The notes under the pieces are model-generated. The model did no database searches and was not told the origin of the DNA. It saw only the letters and a program-made list of their open reading frames with translations. A stretch of 29,885 nucleotides of DNA from Amphimedon queenslandica. Taxonomy: Eukaryota; Porifera; Demospongiae; Haplosclerida; Niphatidae. Below are positions 1 to 10,044 of this stretch, piece after piece. Each line of letters starts with the position of its first letter. Within the stretch, counting starts at the first letter, position 1. The stretch covers positions 60,413 to 90,297 of the forward strand of contig NW_003546498.1 of NCBI RefSeq assembly GCF_000090795.2. Reading direction: 5' to 3'. The translations under genes were made by a program, and so were the position numbers.

Positions 1-1509
1 GAACAGTATGGCTTTGGGGTGACAACCACTTCTTTGCTTCTCTTTTTTGGTTCAGTACACAACTCCGTGGGCATTGTGTACTGACGAGTGAAGTCCAAGA
101 GAGTGATTGATTTGAAGTGTGGAGTAGTAGGACATGATATGCAATGATCCAACACAGAATGAGCTGTTGCACTCTTTTCCTCTTGTGCAGTGTTTTCAAC
201 AGCTCTAGAGCCATCAAGACTGAGGTTAGTAAAACTCCTTGATGCCTTGTACATGGGAAGCTGCAATAGGTGACAGGTTTCCTGTGCTGAAAAGTCCCTC
301 TCTCCAAAGGTGTTGATGGACAGCTTTGACAGATTTGTTGCCTTCTTTGAGAGATTGAGTAATGTTGGCAAAAGTATCCCTCAAAAACTGTGACCTAGTC
401 TCACTTTTGGTGACATACTTGGTGCAGTACTGAACAAGCCTGTTCCTTGATACAATGTACTGCTTGTCCACATTAGCATGCCAGGATGTTAGCTGAATGG
501 GATTGAAGCTGCTGAGCATCCCATCATTACGTGCAGTGAGTATTACAGGCTCCTCTTCAGTGATGTTGATGGTGGTCTGTGCCAGGATATCCAAACCGAC
601 ACTCCTGCTTGCCATTACGTGTACGTAGGCAGTAGGACTCTGAACAGCGAGTGTATTGTTGGCTGGTAGCAATAAGATGAGTCAAGTCTTCTTCAAAATC
701 AGTTATCTGTCAAAATGACTTTTTACAGACGTGTGGATCAACCTTTGCTGGTGGAGCATCACTGACATTACTGCCATCAGGAAGGACCACAGGATTGATG
801 GTAGAAATGATATTGACAGCATACTCAATGATTTGTTGCTTAGCTGACTCCACAAGATAAGATTGGTATGAAAGAAGGTTCTCAACATTAGGAGCATTGG
901 GTAACCAAGCTAGTCCATGTATATGAGGACTGCCTCAATGTTGCCACTCAAACCTCATCCAGTAGTCTGTGGCTCCAAGTATACCAACATAAAACACTTC
1001 AACAAACTTTTAGATTCTGTAGGTAAAGAACCAGTCAGCTAGTGCAATATTATTGAAAACTGCTCTAGCTCGAGCTTGTTTGTCATCTGGATCTTCAGGA
1101 CAGATGAGGTTTGCTAACTCAGGCCACTGGTAATCAGCAACACTGTGAGTGAAGAAGATGGTGTGCAGTCCCAAAGTATCAGTCATGGCAATGAGACAAT
1201 TCCTTTCTCTAAACTAGTACTGCCTGGTACCACAAAAACATGCTCCATAATGTGCAACCTTGTTGGCAAATACTTCTCCTTCACGACCAATCATATCTCT
1301 CAGGTCATAAACAGTGAGGTAAGCTTCACCAGGATGTTGTCTGATGCAAATTGTCCGTTTCATTTGCGCGCTATCTCATCTCAGTGTTGAGAGCAAAAAA
1401 CAGAACCGAGGATGCTTGGCAAGCCTCCCATCATTGTATTTCATGAGGTGCGTGAAGTAGTTGCCAACTGTGACGGAAAAAATACGTGTACAATTAAAGT
1501 CAGCAGTAC

Positions 1510-1564
1510 CTAATAAATATAAAATGATTATAATAAATTTAAATGGAAATGTATCGACACCTAC
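1510..1564 (-). other. Short spliceosomal intron in the Helitron gene
   Basis: Read on the minus strand this 55-bp segment starts GTAGGT and ends ATTAG. Removing it joins the conserved block ending FPTLFPTG to TADFNCTRIFSVTVGNYF, which is the uninterrupted order in Helitron Rep proteins. It is AT-rich compared with the flanking exons. The boundary is inferred from protein continuity, with no transcript evidence. Confidence 0.75.
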
Positions 1565-2167
1565 CAGTAGGAAACAAAGTAGGAAATGCCATTGAAATAT
1601 AGCCCTCTGTTTCAAAATTATTAATAGGAGTCCCTCCATTGCTTGACCACATGAAATGTGATGATTGTGTCTGTCCTAAGGACGGATAGCTTGCTGGCTT
1701 GTTTCCCTCTCAGTAGCAGGTGGTGCTGCATTAGGCACAAATGATAAAGAGTAGTGTTCTTCAGTAGTAGTGGTGTCGTCTAACGTAGCTTCTCCTTGAG
1801 ACTCTGTTGGCTGAATTGTGTGAAGGTCAGTGAGATCTCCATCTTCAGTTAGGCTGGCCAAAGTGTCTTGATTGAGACTAACTCCAATACTCCTGTAATA
1901 GATATTATTAGCCAGCAACCATGCCAGAGCATCCTCCACAACTCTTCTACGAACATGAAAGTCCCTGTGTGTCTGCTCCCTTTCTTTCCTTACAACCAGC
2001 ACATTAATCTCAGATGGTAGGCGGGGCAGTCTTGTAGCAAATGATTTTATGTCTTGAGAAAAGTTGATGACTTGTCCACAATAGCCATACTGTCCGTGAG
2101 GTAGCCTGTAAATGGACATAACTAGCATTATAGCAGACACCAACATTTCTTCTGCTTGTGTGAGTCC

Positions 2168-2219
2168 CTAATAATAAATAAAAATATTAAGCAAGAATTA
2201 GTAAGGATAGTATTAATAC
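2168..2219 (-). other. Short spliceosomal intron in the Helitron gene
   Basis: On the minus strand this 52-bp AT-rich segment begins GTATTAATA and ends TTATTATTAG. Splicing joins YSSGNNIDPGVVPTQLQ to GLTQAEEMLVSA, the order expected just before the RLPHGQYGY block. Both splice dinucleotides are intact. Confidence 0.75.
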
Positions 2220-2468
2220 CTGTAATTGTGTAGGTACTACTCCTGGGTCTATGTTATTCCCACTGGAGTACAGCTTGTGAATGCTTACCATTAGCACGCC
2301 TGCTGGACTCACTGACTCCATTGGACTGAAGAGTTACTGACAAATTTGGAAAATTTTCCAAACATGTCTCGCACTTGAGAAACTTAATCGATGACATTGT
2401 CTCAAGATATTGGAGCATTCTATCATATGGAGATGAAGCTCTACATTGTGGAATGGCTTTATGTTGCT

Positions 2469-2700
2469 CAGGAGTCGTCTCCCTCTCCTTCCTTTCATAA
2501 TACCTAGCTCTGTTCCCTACTTAGCGATATTCTCTTTCAGGACTTGTTTCCCTCTTTCTCCTTTCATGATATATAGCCCTGTCCCCTGCTTGGCGATGTT
2601 CTCTCTTAGGACTTGTTTCCCTCTCTGTCCTTTCATGATACCTAGCTCTGTCCCCTGCTTGGTGATGTTTTCTCTCAGGACTTATTTCCCTCTCTCTTAT
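2469..2700. repeat. 69-bp tandem repeat, about 3.3 units, inside the Helitron N-terminus
   Basis: The landmark CAGGA(C/G)T recurs with an exact 69-bp period (2469, 2538, 2607, 2676). The period is a multiple of three. On the minus strand it encodes a 23-residue charged unit of the type RETSPEREHRQAGDRA, rich in Arg, Glu and His. This region precedes the CxxC block of the Helitron protein and is probably a disordered, length-variable linker. Copies differ by a few point changes. Confidence 0.85.
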
Positions 2701-2925
2701 AGACAGAGATCTAGCTCTGCTGCCAGCTAAGCGTTCTCTCTGACTAGCAGTTTCTATAGTTAATCTTGGGTCTGGAACTCCCATCAGTCTCCTCTGAGCT
2801 CAGCGAAGAGCGTCCTTTTTATTCCTGCCAGCTCTTCATGCTTTCTACTCTTCAGGAGTCTCGTTCCTCCTTCGCTCTCTGTCTCGTTCATTACGGAGAC
2901 GCTTCTTATCTTCGTTGCTACTCAT

Positions 2926-3239
2926 GACGAATACTTAAAGAAGATAATACTTTTGTAAGGATAATAGTATGATAAAAGAAAATCAACAGTTTCTTCTTCA
3001 CAGTTGACACGTGTTTCCGTCTAAAATTATGCAAACGTTTCATTAAAATTCTACCGCATTAGATCATTGATTTTTTTAATAGAGAGAGAGTGTTGTGCAC
3101 AAATGGGTGTGACCAGAATAGGTGTGACTGGAGATGCACGTACATACTGAGTGACTGAGTGAGGAAGACTTCGCCTGAGTGGGGCTCAATTATGCTCGCC
3201 CCAATCATAGGAGTGTGCAGCAATGCTAAAGCAGAGAGC
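2926..3239. other. Non-coding stretch between the Helitron and hAT remnants
   Basis: No gene recognised. It holds an AT-rich 5' flank of the Helitron reading frame, a short GA run near 3081, and a partly repeated GGTGTGAC motif near 3110-3130. One or both element ends should lie here, but I could not define a terminal repeat. Confidence 0.4.
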
Positions 3240-5070
3240 CTTTAATTCACCATTTGGGATCTGACTGGTGATTTGATCTGCTTCAGCCCACTAAAAGATC
3301 TTTCAGCACAGCATGATGTGACAGAAGTGTACAAAGAATGCGCAGAAGTTTTTGTATGTTAGGAAAAAGAGATGATGCATTGGGTAAAGCAAAAGATGGC
3401 GAAGTAGGTAGTGATGATGCTCCATGCTCTTCCTGTTGTTGTTTTTACTTCATAAACCATGATTAAGTCTCGCTCTCCAAGCTGGTTCTGTGGCATATCA
3501 TTTTCATGCGTATCTCCTAGCTCCGACACTTACATTAACATATCTTCCATTGTCTTCCAACCATCACTGAAGGAATGAGACAAGCCACGCAGAGCTGTTT
3601 TCTGATGCTGACAAAAATGACTGTTAATCTCAGCTATTAATGATCTATTATTGGAATTGTTATTGCTTTACGATAGTATTCTGATGGTGTCTCAGCTTGC
3701 ATGTTGCTTCAATGTGTCTGACAGCCACAGATACGAGGAAGGGAGGGAATTGTTCCCACAGCATGACACATCTTTTCAATTTCAATGAACCACTGATTGT
3801 GATAAGCATCAACATTTTCATGTAAATTAGATAACACTTTTTTAAGTGCTCTATTTCAGTTACTGCTTAAACAATATCCTTTGCTTCACAATGGAGACTT
3901 AAAGTTAAAGGTAGTAGATAGGTAAGGCTTTGAGTGGCTATTACTAAAGAAGTGACAAAATCAGTTGTACTTATTGCCAAAAGAAGGGTACTGGCATCTG
4001 TAATTGCATCTTGACTTCAAGAGGCAGTACCTTCTAAAAGTAATGGTCTCAAAACATGCAGTAATGGCAAGATGAAGGGCTTTAAACCTTGACAAGGCAA
4101 CAATGCGTTCTAACCACCTAGTCTGGCACAGATCTTTCAATTCATTTAAATTAGATTCGGGTTGTGTTCTTTCAATTGCCTCTTCAAGTTTATTCTGCAG
4201 CTTAGGATGAGCAAAAAAGTAAGTGGATACTCTGTTGACAACCCCAATCATGTTACAAATAGATGGAATTTCAAGAGAAGCAACAACAGCTATATTTAAA
4301 CCATGAGAAGTACAATGAAGGTAGAGAGCTAAGGGATAACTGGAAGATATAATAGCTGCTGCTCCATTAATCTCTTTCCTGACATGTTTCCAGCTCAATC
4401 ATATCAGTGATCACGCAGCATGTGTGGATCCAAACCTGAAGAAGTGATAAAACTCAACAGCTTGTTTGCTAAAGCTCTTCCAGTAACACCAGAATGACAT
4501 TCAATGAAAGCTACAAAATCCTCTGTAATAATTTTGTCAGAAGGGCTAACATATCTTAAAACAATGCTAAGTTGTTCCTTATTGGAGCAATCAGTGACTT
4601 CATTGCAACCACTGTAGAAACTGAGCTTCCTTTACTTGACAAATAATTTTATTTCTAATAATTATAATCTCGAAAATACTGATAATCTGATTTTGAATAT
4701 CTGGAGACATGTACATTACATTTCTTGGAGCTTTAGCTAAGTGATTCTTTAAAAGTTCATCTGCATCAACATGAAACTAACAGTGCCCAAAAATTGCCGT
4801 GCCGACCACTTGGATCAATATCAACATTCACAGAGCTATCACAATGGCCATGAAGATGTATGTTTTGTCGACCACATAAAATGAGGGTTTGTAAGATAGA
4901 CTGCAGCATCTTATGATTAGTTTCTACTAATTCCAGAGCTGCTTGATTCAGCTGCACTTGAACACTTCTATGTTGGTTACTCATTACTTTCTGAAACTGT
5001 TTCATCCTTAAGAGGATTTTATTTACTTTAGATATAAATGGTTTTTCATCCTCTATTGATGTCACCAGAA
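3240..5070 (-). pseudogene. hAT-type transposase pseudogene (ZMYM1-like, DUF4371 plus hAT dimerisation region)
   Basis: Reading right to left, I see a DUF4371-like block (SILQTLILCGRQNIHLHGH, about 4766-5065), then ECTDCSNKEQLS-type and FIECHSGVTGRALANKLL segments (4430-4620). The catalytic-core region follows, with ISSSYPLALYLHCTSHGLN and LKDLCQTRWLER (3961-4398). Next come AYHNQWFIEIEKMC and CGCQTH near 3690-3830, and a C-terminal dimerisation motif CCAERSFSGLKQIKSPVRS near 3250-3330. This is the order in ZMYM1-like hAT proteins. Stops and frameshifts break it at several points (about 3650, 3925, 4400 and 4640-4760), and the N-terminal TTF-type finger was not found. It is a dead transposase, not a host zinc-finger gene. 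The element ends are not resolved. Confidence 0.85.
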
Positions 5071-5179
5071 AGCAATTTTTATTACAACATTTTGTGCCAT
5101 TTAGTGTAATCCATTTCAGGTATGTTATTACATATTATGTTTTATTAATGACTGAATGTCATCATCCTTCAGAGAGAGA

Positions 5180-6198
5180 TCAAAAGATGAATAGGGCCAC
5201 AGGCGTACTCTGGTGTGAACATTGACCCTGTATGAAGGTGATACAAAAACCATTCTTGATGCTTTTTGGCCAGTGTGTAGGTGATGTTCTTAAAATTACC
5301 AGATTTAGAAATACCCTTTAAATGCTTTAATTTCCCTTCGTACCTCATAGTTCATGCTCCAACTAATAGTCTCTGCTTTAAAATCTGTTTGGGATATTTT
5401 ATATAAGGAATGAAGCTTACGTCAGGGTACAATGTAACGAACATCGAGTGGTGATCTTCAATCAAAACACTTAAGTATGATGGTATTTTTTTCTGAAATG
5501 TATAGTGATATGACTATTTGAAGTATGATTTTAAAATGTAGAAAGCAATTGTAGTGCATGTAGTCAGTCAGAATTTTATCTCCTACATTGAATAGTATAG
5601 TGATAGCATTTCTGAAGCTGAATACCTAATCTTTAAATTTCCTTGAAAGCAACGAAGAGGTAATTCGTTTGTTTTATCAATTAATTCTGTGTAACCGTAA
5701 TCAAATGCTTTGATTCTGTCATTATATTGCATTAAAGACATATAGCCAGCATCGAATGTGTTTTGACGCAGAAGCTTTAACTCATGGTAATGCACCCTCC
5801 AATAATTCATGCATAATATTGTGGTATAGCCCTGCAATTACAGACAAACTCATTACATCGTTTAAGATGCTTCGCTCATTGATTCCAAATTCAGTTGACT
5901 TCTCTCTATTATTTGATGAATCCTTCATAACTTCATTGCACACTGCTTTATGTCCTTGTGGTGTTCTCTCTTCAAACTCTTCAGCAGTGAAATGGTGACA
6001 CGATTCATCCTTTGTAGCCATCAAGATTGACGAAATTGTTTTGCAAATGACATTGATTGCTTAAAGCCAACAATCGCATGACTTGCCAAATTATCAGCTA
6101 AAATGCAACTAATGCTCCTTATGCTCTTGTGTTGTGCCATTTTTGCTGATTTTTAATCCTGAAATGGAAAGCTTGTTTAATTAGTCAATGAATGGTTT
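5180..6198 (-). pseudogene. C-terminal half of a C2H2/transposase-like family gene, split off by the BEL insertion
   Basis: Minus-strand blocks include ADNLASHAIVGFK and MATKDESCHHFTAEEFEERT (5950-6110), STEFGINERSILNDV and NIMHELLEGALP (5782-5900), FDYGYTELIDKTNELPLR (5640-5720), then about 5180-5560 a weaker tail with SMNYEVRREIKAFKG and RVRLWPYSSFDLSLKDDD. I recognise this as a multicopy, transposase-derived family of sponges, cnidarians and vertebrates. The x-MH-x-LEG motif resembles the EnSpm/CACTA-type core, but I do not assign a superfamily with confidence. Frameshifts separate the blocks. The reading frame resumes without loss at 13081 on the other side of the BEL element, so both halves belong to one gene. 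Confidence 0.7.
6195..6198 (+). repeat. Probable BEL target-site duplication, left copy (GTTT)
   Basis: GTTT lies just left of the 5' LTR and recurs at 13081-13084 just right of the 3' LTR. Keeping one copy reconnects the minus-strand coding sequence of the interrupted gene in frame. A fifth base differs (G at 6194, C at 13080). BEL/Pao elements usually make 4 to 6 bp duplications. Confidence 0.6.
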
Positions 6199-6403
6199 CT
6201 GTGTGTGACGAGAGTAATCAATTATCGAGGTGTAATTAATTAATTTTTTGAGCATGCTTAATTCTTCAATGGGCTTGCATTTTGTTGAAGAAGAGTTTGT
6301 TAACACAGACAAATCTTTTAAATCCCAAACAATCCAGCCACGACAGAGTCTTCAAGATGTCTAGTCAATCTGAGAACCTGGAGGAGACAAGCAAAGTCCC
6401 ACA
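6199..6403 (+). repeat. 5' LTR of the BEL/Pao element
   Basis: About 200 bp matching 12879-13080, including the shared blocks AATTATCGAGGTGTAATTAA, TTGCATTTTGTTGAAGAAGA and GACAAATCTTTTAAATCCCA. It starts about TGTGTGACGAGAG and ends TCCCACA. The left edge is uncertain by 3 bases (6199 or 6202). Substitutions and a 2-bp indel near the left end separate the two copies. Confidence 0.9.
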
Positions 6404-6406
6404 TTT

Positions 6407-6424
6407 TGTGCCGAAACCAGGAAA
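6407..6424 (+). promoter_or_regulatory. Primer-binding-site-like sequence of the BEL element
   Basis: TGTGCCGAAACCAGGAAA starts 3 bases after the LTR. It closely resembles the TGGTGCCGAAACCCGGGA class of tRNA-complementary sites seen in many animal BEL and gypsy elements. Its position right after the 5' LTR supports the role. The matching tRNA was not determined. Confidence 0.65.
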
Positions 6425-6586
6425 ACTGGCAGATCTTCGAGGCAACGCATGGTAAAGTTTGGTAGTGGATAATGACACCGGCCACTTTCTCTGGAAGAAA
6501 GAAGTGGTAATCGACTCGTACGAGGTAGAGAGTGGAATGTGGCTGGGTGTTAGCCTATTGTTACCTATTTTATATTTTTTGAAATA

Positions 6587-7840
6587 ATGAAGTTGATTAG
6601 CAAGCACACGCGAGTTCACGTGAGCGTTTTGATGGCCGAGCTGGCTAAAAAGAAGGTAGTTCCTAGAGGCAAAAAAGTGGTGACTAAGAAGATGCTTGAT
6701 GAGGTTGATAGTCTCTTGCCTGCTGTAGATGGAGGTGCTGTACCAGACCCCATGAAGCTTTCTCAATTTAGGTTCGGCCTTGATGAGAAATTAGATTATT
6801 TACATAAACTTGATAAAGAGATTTTGACGTTGACTGATGATGAGGAAGAGGTGATGCATGACATAGAAGAAGCAGATAAGTTTATGCAGGAGATTTACAA
6901 CAAATTTGTGACAATTGACTCCTGCCTTGCTGCTGTACCTGCATCTAACGAACCTGCCAGTAGTACGAGCTATAGTAAGCCCGGTTGCCGAAGCTGAACT
7001 TGCCTAAATTTGGTGGAGATATAACGGAATGGGTCACCTTTCAGGATCTATATCAAGCATAATAATGATCAGATATTTGAAATAGAAAAGTTTTCTTACT
7101 TACAAACGCTTTTAACTAAGGAAGCAAAGGATACTAAAGCCGGTCTTGCCTTAAGTGCTGCCAATTGTTCTGAAGCAATTGCTTTACTTGAGTTGCGATT
7201 TGGCAACAAGGAGCGTATCATATCGAAGCACATGGATACTCTATTTGCATTGAAATCTGTGTCATGGCAAGGTAATACCATGGCCTTGAGAGCCTTATAC
7301 GACAAAGTTCAAGCCCACTTGCGAGCCTTGAAAGCTTTGGTTGTTTCACCTGAGGCATATACTAGCTTACTTCCTTCGGTATTGATGAGAAAACTGCCCT
7401 CAGAGCTCGAGCTTACTTCCTTCGGTATTGATGAGAAAACTGCCCTCAGAGCTCTGTTTCAATATTAGCAGGCATGTATCAGATGATACCTGGAATCTTG
7501 ACAATTTAATGAATGTATTAGGTGATGAGCTGAAGGCCAGAGAACGGGCTGCTCCAGAAGTAAAGAAATCAGGCTTTGATATTTGTCATAGTCATGGTAA
7601 GTCTAGAAAGACGGGAGGAGCAGCTACTACTGCAGCTTTATTTTATGGTTATTGTAGCCAGCCATAGTTGTTAGAAGCATGTAGGAAGGTTAGCAATCCA
7701 GAAGCAAGAAGGCGCATTCTTCAAGAAGACCGATGTTACATTTGCTTGAAAAGAGGGCATTTAAGTCGCGTTAGTAGGCAAAACAAGAGGTGCGGTCAAT
7801 GTGGTGGGCAACACCATATTAGCAATTGCTTTTAAATGGG
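6587..7840 (+). pseudogene. gag: BEL/Pao gag (DUF1759-like) with zinc knuckle, frameshifted
   Basis: Starts at ATG 6587 with a Lys-rich and acidic coiled-coil-like region. After a frameshift near 6995 it continues with KLNLPKFGGDITEW, IEKFSYLQTLLTKEAKDTKAGL, EAIALLELRFGNKERIISKH and ALRALYDKVQAHLRALKAL, the DUF1759 gag core. It ends with a zinc-knuckle region reading RCYICLKRGHLSR and RCGQCGGQHHISNC (7734-7833). In the first knuckle the expected final Cys is replaced (CxxCxxxGHxxxx without C). Frame is lost near 6995 and 7040-7070, at the 46-bp duplication near 7410, and by stops near 7665. Gag would form the capsid-like particle that carries the element RNA. Confidence 0.85.
7364..7454 (+). 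repeat. 46-bp-period tandem duplication in BEL gag
   Basis: The 45 bases at 7364-7408 recur exactly at 7410-7454, covering the segment that encodes the LP-S-LMRKLPSEL region. The period, 46, is not a multiple of three, so the second copy throws the frame. Identity of the copies implies the duplication is recent relative to other decay in the element. Confidence 0.95.
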
Positions 7841-7929
7841 AAGATGCCAGTAAGCCTCCTGAGAAGGAAGGAATGAGAGCAAAGATTGTCTTAATCCTAA
7901 GGCTGAGCCTTTTAAATCCTTGTCTTTAT

Positions 7930-8470
7930 TGGCATATTCAAAGTGCATAATACTTTTGCAGACTGCGAAAGCTACTTGTTTTAATCTCGAGAATAAGAAA
8001 ATGAGAGCTGATATTAGATGTGCATTTGAAGTGGTAGTCAGCTTTCATATGTAACTGAGAGAGTGTGTAGGAAACTAGGTTCAAGATCAATGGTTAATTG
8101 TTCATTGAAAATTGCAGCATTTGGTAAGAGTGAAAGTGAGAATAAGTCTTACAGTGTAGTACACTTGGGTATAGAGTCAAGGGATGGGGTTGAACAGAAG
8201 TTAGCACTTCTTGCTGTGCCTTTTATTTGTGAGCCTTTAAGAAGCACATCAACTAGTGTAGTGGCATTGTTGGATGTGATCATTTAGCAGGGCTTGATTT
8301 AGCTGATTCTATTTGTGAGGGAAAAGTGGTTGAAATTGATGTATTAATAGGTCGTGATCACTATTGGAGTTTCCTGACAGGAGAGGTCATTAGAGGAGGA
8401 AAAGGACCAGTTGCTTTGTATTCTTCCTTAGGATGGATTTTATCAGGACCAGTTACCGCTGATGTTACTT
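7930..8470 (+). pseudogene. BEL/Pao aspartic protease region (DUF1758-like), active-site region lost
   Basis: After LLQTAKATCFNLENKK comes a degenerate stretch (about 8015-8060) where the family's catalytic D-S/T-G should be; I read only FEVVVSFHM followed by a stop. Downstream the family pattern returns: LKIAAFGKSESENKSYSVV, LLAVPFICEPL, then DVLIGRDHYWSFLTGEVIRG and GPVALYSSLGWILSGP (8330-8460). There is a frame change at about 8285. The protease would cleave Gag-Pol, but this copy cannot because the catalytic triad is not visible. Confidence 0.8.
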
Positions 8471-8539
8471 CACTTGTAGTACATGTCTTAACAGTTGTGA
8501 ACAACAGATCAATGGAAAAGGTGTGTCTTAATCAGCAGT

Positions 8540-9450
8540 TAAAACAGTTTTTGGGATCTAGAGTTTTTGGAGGTTACTAGCAAGGATGATACCTTGAATG
8601 ATCAGTTTAAGCTTGAGGTCTCCTTTACTGGAGAACATTATGAAGTTGCATTGCCTTGGAGGGATACAGCTTTGCGCTTACCAGATAACTATAAGCCTTA
8701 TCTTAGAAGACTGAATGCCTCATTAAGAAGGTTGAGGCAACAACCAGAGTTATTGAGAGAATACAGTAAGGCCATCAGTGAGATGGTTGATAAGAGAATT
8801 ATGGAAAGAGTAGTGGATCCAGATACTTTGAGTGGAGAGAGAGTACATTACTTGCCTCATCATTGTGTTATCAAGAGAGATAAGTAAACAACCAAGCTTA
8901 GGGTGGTTTACGATGGGTCTGCTAAGAGTGAGGGTGTTTCTTTGAATGATTGTTTATACATTGGACCAAAGTTTCACCAGTATGTGTTTGATACTCTTGA
9001 GATTTAGATTATGTAGATGAGGGTTTGCAGCTGATATTGAAAAGGCGTTTCTGATGATAGAGGTTGCAGAGCATGATTGCGATGCGTTACATTTTTTATG
9101 GGTCTCAGATGCTAATGAGTACCCTCCTAGCATTGAAGTCCTTCGATTTGCACGAGTGATTTTTGGAGTAGCTTGTAGTCCCTTTCTTCTCAATGCCACA
9201 ATCAAATACCACTTAGAGTCTTACCATAAGTCTAATTCAGATGATGTGGCTAAGCTTGCTCAATCTATGTACGTTGATAACGTTATCAGTGGGATGGACA
9301 ATGAGAGGGATGCTCTTAATCAGTTTTTAGCTTTTACGATTTATTTTCTAAGGGTGGTTTTAATTTGAGAAAATTTGTGTGTAATAGAGAGAAAGTTGTA
9401 TGATAAAGTTGAATTGGGAATGTATAAGGTACTTGGAGTTAATTGGAATT
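8540..9450 (+). pseudogene. pol: BEL/Pao reverse transcriptase, active site altered to YVDN
   Basis: Blocks in order are [92 protein letters not shown] and MYVDNVISG, then a short tail with YKVLGVNWN. These are typical Pao-type RT blocks 1 to 6. The catalytic YVDD box reads YVDN (9270-9281), so the second metal-binding Asp is lost. A stop at 8885 and frameshifts near 9000 and 9350 break the frame. The domain is interrupted at about 9450 by an insertion and resumes at about 10045. Confidence 0.88.
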
Positions 9451-10044
9451 TGTACCATAGGAAGCCATAAGATGAAAGTGCCTCGCAGTGGTGGATAAAT
9501 GATACACCAGGGAAAGAGGGGATCCCATGAACTTTGACCTTTTGCTCAGGATAGTTTTGTCGTGAAATGTCCATGGATAAAAAATTAGGAAGAGTCCCCT
9601 GAAGGAATCTCTTCCTTCAAAACCTTAAAATCAAGCTGAGCTTAAAAGCCAGACTTTTGTATCAGGCTATTGTGGGTCTCAAATTGGAGAAAGTATGATG
9701 CAAACTTCCTGTTAGAGCAATGAAATCATTAAGAATTGCCCTTGTGTGAACTGACAAGCTGACCATGTGCAAGGCTATTAAAATAGCGTCGCTGCTTGAA
9801 AAAGTATTTTTATGAATTTTGCTACTACTGGACTATTTAGAGCAATCTTTTGGCAACAGGTAAGCCTCAATATTCATTATTATGCCTTCCAATGAGTACA
9901 AAAAATATGGAGCATGGCTTCTTCATGGTTTATCAGATATACTCCTCAAATGATATTCATAATCCCTCGGGTTATGCCCACAAGATTATGAATATCATTT
10001 TCGGTGTATATCTGATAAACCACTCGAAGCCACGTTCCATCTAT
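9450..10044. other. Insertion of about 600 bp within BEL pol, unknown plus palindrome
   Basis: The BEL reading stops after YKVLGVNWN and resumes at TDELVLNLSEIV near 10045, two blocks that are close neighbours in the family. The sequence between does not fit BEL. The first part (9450-9900) shows no gene I recognise. The last part is a long inverted repeat (9908-10039). It may be one nested element or two. Confidence 0.6.
9908..10039. repeat. Long imperfect inverted repeat (MITE-like hairpin) nested in BEL pol
   Basis: The left arm 9908-9964 and right arm 9984-10039 are reverse complements over about 56 bases with few mismatches. The core GGTTTATCAGATATAC and the end TGATATTCATAATC are exact. 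The loop is about 19 bases (CCTCGGGTTATGCCCACAA). The structure would fold as one hairpin and resembles palindromic MITEs. No coding content. Confidence 0.9.

Larger units (their letters stand above)
1..2925 (-). pseudogene. Helitron Rep/helicase protein, N-terminal part, decayed and cut by the window start
   Basis: Helitron rolling-circle transposase read right to left. The chosen start (ATG at 2925) opens an Arg/Glu-rich N-terminus, followed by a 69-bp-repeat region, a CETC zinc-binding start near 2360, a DUF6570-like block (RLPHGQYGY, RLPSEINVLVVRKE; about 1680-2150), then the Helitron helicase-like Rep domain. In the Rep domain I can read KHPRF, HPGEAYLTVYDLRDM, FFTHSVADYQWPELANLICP, GATDYW, GSPHIHGLAW (the HUH-type H-x-H) and YCTKYVTKSE (about 1-1480). 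Continuity needs two introns (1510-1564 and 2168-2219). Several stops and frameshifts lie at about 930, 990, 1230, 1385 and 2300 and in the N-terminus near 2750-2860, so it is not functional as it stands. The PIF1-like helicase half would lie to the left of position 1. The family call is firm; activity is not expected. Confidence 0.9.

Noticed and set aside
2446..2730. Plus-strand open frame rich in Phe, Pro and Leu with a repeated unit
   Set aside because: It is the antisense of the 69-bp repeat in the Helitron N-terminus; its repeats are explained by the minus strand.
3108..3205. Resemblance to 28757-28825 (GGTGTGAC, GTACATAC, CTCGCCCCA words in the same order)
   Set aside because: Only short words match with variable spacing. 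It may be a degraded dispersed repeat but cannot be supported by eye.
5071..5180. Shared boundary with terminal repeats between the hAT remnant and the C2H2/transposase-like unit
   Set aside because: I compared it by eye with 21700-22000 and found no convincing inverted match.
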